Assembly: GCF_007489275.1 (NCBI RefSeq)
Contig: NZ_VLNR01000061.1
Coordinates: forward strand, 1 to 41,524
DNA length: 41,524 nt
Direction: 5' to 3'
Origin: Aquimarina algiphila
Lineage (GTDB): Bacteria; Bacteroidota; Bacteroidia; Flavobacteriales; Flavobacteriaceae
Shown: positions 39,776-41,524 of the stretch, one piece after another
Layout: the number at the start of each line of letters is the position of its first letter
Numbering within the stretch: the first letter of the stretch is position 1
Notes under the pieces: model-generated
Databases searched by the model: none
Told to the model about the DNA's origin: nothing
Seen by the model: only the letters and a program-made list of their open reading frames with translations
Made by a program: the position numbers and the translations under genes

Positions 39776-40114
39776 TTAATATTGGATTCTTAGAATTTGT
39801 ATATAAAAGTCTGGGGGTAATGTACTGGAACTACCTGTAAAAGTGATATTAGACAACGCACGTAAAATCGTATTACTATCTTGATTAAACGTGTTTTTAC
39901 GATCTAGTGTTATGCTATCTGTTGCGGTTTTAATCTCAATACTAAAATCTGGCACGTTAGAATGAAAAAAGTGTAAATAAACGACTTCGTTCGGTCCGAC
40001 ATTGATCTCTGTTGGTGTCTCAATTCTCTCATCGGTAATTAACTTAGCAAGTTTATGAAAGTACTTTTCATTTCTATTGACCATGTGTGATAATAAGGCA
40101 TCATTACTTTTCAT
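39776..40114 (-). CDS. Beta-rich small protein, operon (112 aa)
   Basis: After a helical start (1-35) the protein alternates short strands: TEINVGPNEVVYLHFFH, FSIEIKTATDSITL, NITFTGSSS, ending DFYIQILRIQY. The pattern suggests a small beta-sandwich, as in jelly-roll virion proteins. It overlaps the next gene upstream by 4 bp. No family recognised. Confidence 0.5.
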   Translation of the reverse strand: MKSNDALLSHMVNRNEKYFHKLAKLITDERIETPTEINVGPNEVVYLHFFHSNVPDFSIEIKTATDSITLDRKNTFNQDSNTILRALSNITFTGSSSTLPPDFYIQILRIQY

Positions 40115-40455
40115 TTGATTGAATTTTTATAGGTTAATAAATACAGGCTTACGTTTTGTGTTTTAGGTTTGATATTGGTAATACTGCCGATAAGTACGCG
40201 ACTATTTTTTAGGTCTTGTCGCCATGTTAACACCCGTTTGTTAGGTGCTACGGCATTATCGGTAACTAAAGTTTCAAGGCTGTGGATTTCAAGTTCCTTA
40301 CCATCCAGAAAACTAACCGTTAGTTGTGTGCCATTAGTGCAAAGTAAGCCCGTTGTATATTGGGTTTCTTTATCCAGTAGATACCTAAAGGTTTTTGTTT
40401 TGTTGGGGGCAAGTTCTGCCTTTGCTATGGGTAATAGGTATAGTTTAGGATTCAT
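40111..40455 (-). CDS. Beta-rich small protein, operon (114 aa)
   Basis: Almost wholly strands: NPKLYLLPIAKAELAPNKTKTFRYLL, QLTVSFLDGKELEI, RVLIGSITN, ending QNVSLYLLTYKNSIK. Similar in size and fold pattern to its two neighbours, so the three may be paralogous beta-sandwich proteins. It overlaps the upstream gene by 11 bp. Confidence 0.5.
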   Translation of the reverse strand: MNPKLYLLPIAKAELAPNKTKTFRYLLDKETQYTTGLLCTNGTQLTVSFLDGKELEIHSLETLVTDNAVAPNKRVLTWRQDLKNSRVLIGSITNIKPKTQNVSLYLLTYKNSIK

Positions 40456-40813
40456 CGGTAGTATCAGTAAGGAGTAAGTAAATCTTTAATTTATAGGGAT
40501 AGATTGGTGCTTTTCCGCTATCTATAAAATCGATCTCCATTTTTTTACCATCTGCGATATCATCCACCTTAAAAAAGCGTTCATTAGGAGTAACAGAAGC
40601 ATTGGACTGTAAAAAATCTACCTCAAAATTTTTGGGGAACAATTCCATATTTGAAATGTTAAAAGATCGAAATACATGCCCCTCTCCAATACTGCTTAAC
40701 ACAGCAACTCCTTTCAGATGTTTATACCCATAATCAAACTCTTGATTGATCTTAACCACTTCGTTTTTTTTTGCTACTTGCTTTTCGAGCAATTGGATTT
40801 TTGTTTTCATCAT
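40445..40813 (-). CDS. Beta-rich small protein, operon (122 aa)
   Basis: EVVKINQEFDYGYKHLKGVAVLSSIG (about 18-43) followed by FEVDFLQSNASVTPNERFF and the ending YPYKLKIYLLL. Its 'FDY.YK.LKG(I/V)AV' start resembles beta-sandwich phage structural proteins in flavobacteria as I recall them, which is weak support. The ending resembles that of the truncated gene at 41241 (GYLKVFLEG). Confidence 0.5.
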   Translation of the reverse strand: MMKTKIQLLEKQVAKKNEVVKINQEFDYGYKHLKGVAVLSSIGEGHVFRSFNISNMELFPKNFEVDFLQSNASVTPNERFFKVDDIADGKKMEIDFIDSGKAPIYPYKLKIYLLLTDTTDES

Positions 40814-40824
40814 CTTTTATTGCT

Positions 40825-41166
40825 TTAAATTGAAATTAGGTTCGGTAATGCACCATAATTAAATACGGCATAGGCTTCAATTCCTTTATCGGTAGTTCGT
40901 ATCAAAGAAGGAAGTAATTGCACTTGATCTTCTGGCAATGATAACACCGCTTTTATAAGTTCTTCTGCGGTTTTGATTTTTGGTTCGCTATCTTGACAAG
41001 CTTGTAACTGGTTTTTTAAATCTTCGATACGGTTTTCGTTTTCCTCTTGATTAGGTTGTACAGCAACTTGCCTTTCTTGTAAGCCTGCAATTTCTGAATC
41101 GCGCTTATCCAAAAGGTCTACGAGTTCCGTTTTTAATAGGGTGGTGTATGCTTTATTATCTTTCAT
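40825..41166 (-). CDS. Coiled-coil protein, operon (113 aa)
   Basis: A helical protein: TTLLKTELVDLLDKRDSEIAGLQERQ and ENENRIEDLKNQLQACQDS form coiled coil (about 8-62). A compact helical end follows with YAVFNYGALPNLISI. No family recognised. It lies 11 bp before the 122-aa gene and 74 bp after the truncated gene. Confidence 0.5.
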   Translation of the reverse strand: MKDNKAYTTLLKTELVDLLDKRDSEIAGLQERQVAVQPNQEENENRIEDLKNQLQACQDSEPKIKTAEELIKAVLSLPEDQVQLLPSLIRTTDKGIEAYAVFNYGALPNLISI

Positions 41167-41240
41167 ATGCTAATTTGATTTTAAAAGCTACCGCATTGAT
41201 TTGGGGGCATCTTTTGCGGTAGCTTTAAGGTTAAGGGGAA

Positions 41241-41412
41241 TTAAAAATTGTATACGCTTATTCCTTCAAGAAATACTTTCAAATATCCCTTCAGCTCACT
41301 AGGAACATCAACGTTAAATTCAATGGGCGTTTGAGGTTGCACTACTTTTGGACTATCTACTAAGTACAATCCAAAAGGTTTAGTAGTATTATACCTGGAA
41401 ATTCTTGCCAAA
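41241..41412 (-). pseudogene. C-terminal fragment of a beta-rich protein, cut by an IS21-type element
   Basis: The frame ends at the TAA at 41241-41243. Read upstream it gives SLARISRYNTTKPFGLYLVD, then VVQPQTPIEFNVDVPSELKGYLKVFLEGISVYNF, about 57 residues of a beta-rich protein end. Upstream the frame enters the IS terminal repeats and meets a stop at 41451-41453 without a start codon. The 5' part of the gene therefore lies beyond the element. Its place as the first gene of the operon and its fold pattern suggest a structural protein, possibly the main capsid protein; that is speculative. Confidence 0.55.
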
Positions 41413-41524
41413 CTGACCCACCTATTCCTATTATATTGACCCAGTAAATCCTATTTAAACTGACCCACCTATTCTTGTTTAAATTGACCCACCCCCAAAA
41501 GTGTGTGTATTAAATAACTTGTAT
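41405..41524. mobile_element. Terminal repeats of an IS21-family element
   Basis: TGACCCA occurs four times at 41414, 41437, 41461 and 41485, at 23-24 bp intervals, each within a longer block (on the other strand GGTGGGTCA-(A/G)TTT). Arrays of long terminal repeats of this kind are typical of IS21-family ends, including Bacteroidota members with GGGTCA repeats. Transposase (istA) and helper ATPase (istB) would be outside the window. The exact end is uncertain within about 41405-41413. Confidence 0.65.

Noticed and set aside
38735..39779. Several plus-strand frames opposite the 331-aa coiled-coil gene
   Set aside because: Antisense shadows of the low-complexity coding sequence.

Overview
The window looks like the chromosome of a marine member of the Flavobacteriia (Bacteroidota), broadly Aquimarina-like. 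The evidence is the low GC, promoters of the TTG-N17-23-TAnnTTTG type, a complete Bacteroidota-style curli operon, paired type III and type II glutamine synthetases, a BlaI/M56 pair, and short flavobacterial-type regulators. The genus is inferred from gene content only.

Layout. (1) About 1-3,740: accessory module A. Minus-strand genes run from a lipoprotein, a four-helix membrane protein and a small acidic protein; these converge on a plus-strand HTH regulator, which diverges from a set of small minus-strand genes leading to a winged-helix gene cut by the left edge. (2) About 3,740-4,870: gene-poor DNA with one nuclease-like remnant. (3) 4,871-27,873: ordinary chromosome. It holds a GH5 cellulase whose lipoprotein signal is out of frame, prfA, a POT peptide transporter, an msrA-like gene, purM, the curli operon (large curlin, CsgB-like protein, CsgE, CsgF, CsgG, lipoprotein), divergent glnN/glnA, a Ca/Na antiporter, blaI-M56 with a three-dyad operator, apt and tRNA-Arg(ACG). 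(4) 27,837 to the right edge: an integrated element. A large serine recombinase ends inside the tRNA. Beyond it are an immunity gene, a mini-RHS nuclease toxin and two SirB1-like transglutaminase-fold proteins, then module B (34,060-37,126), and then an operon of small beta-rich, coiled-coil and membrane proteins ending in an M15 peptidase. The first visible gene of that operon is cut by IS21-type terminal repeats at the right edge.

The main discovery candidate is that modules A and B, about 33 kb apart, share one architecture: overlapping lipoprotein, four-helix membrane protein and small-protein genes converging on a regulator, then divergent genes from two recognisably homologous families (a GY..LLRNWI family and an NK.HE..MY family), then a conserved ~21-bp motif in front of a winged-helix gene. 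In B this module sits directly beside the virion- and lysis-like operon. It could be the control and host-interaction module of an undescribed family of flavobacterial proviruses or mobile elements. In the curli operon, the likely CsgH-CsgE fusion, the CsgG-barrel fusion, the hairpin after the curlin gene and the HEED super-repeats in the curlin stand out.
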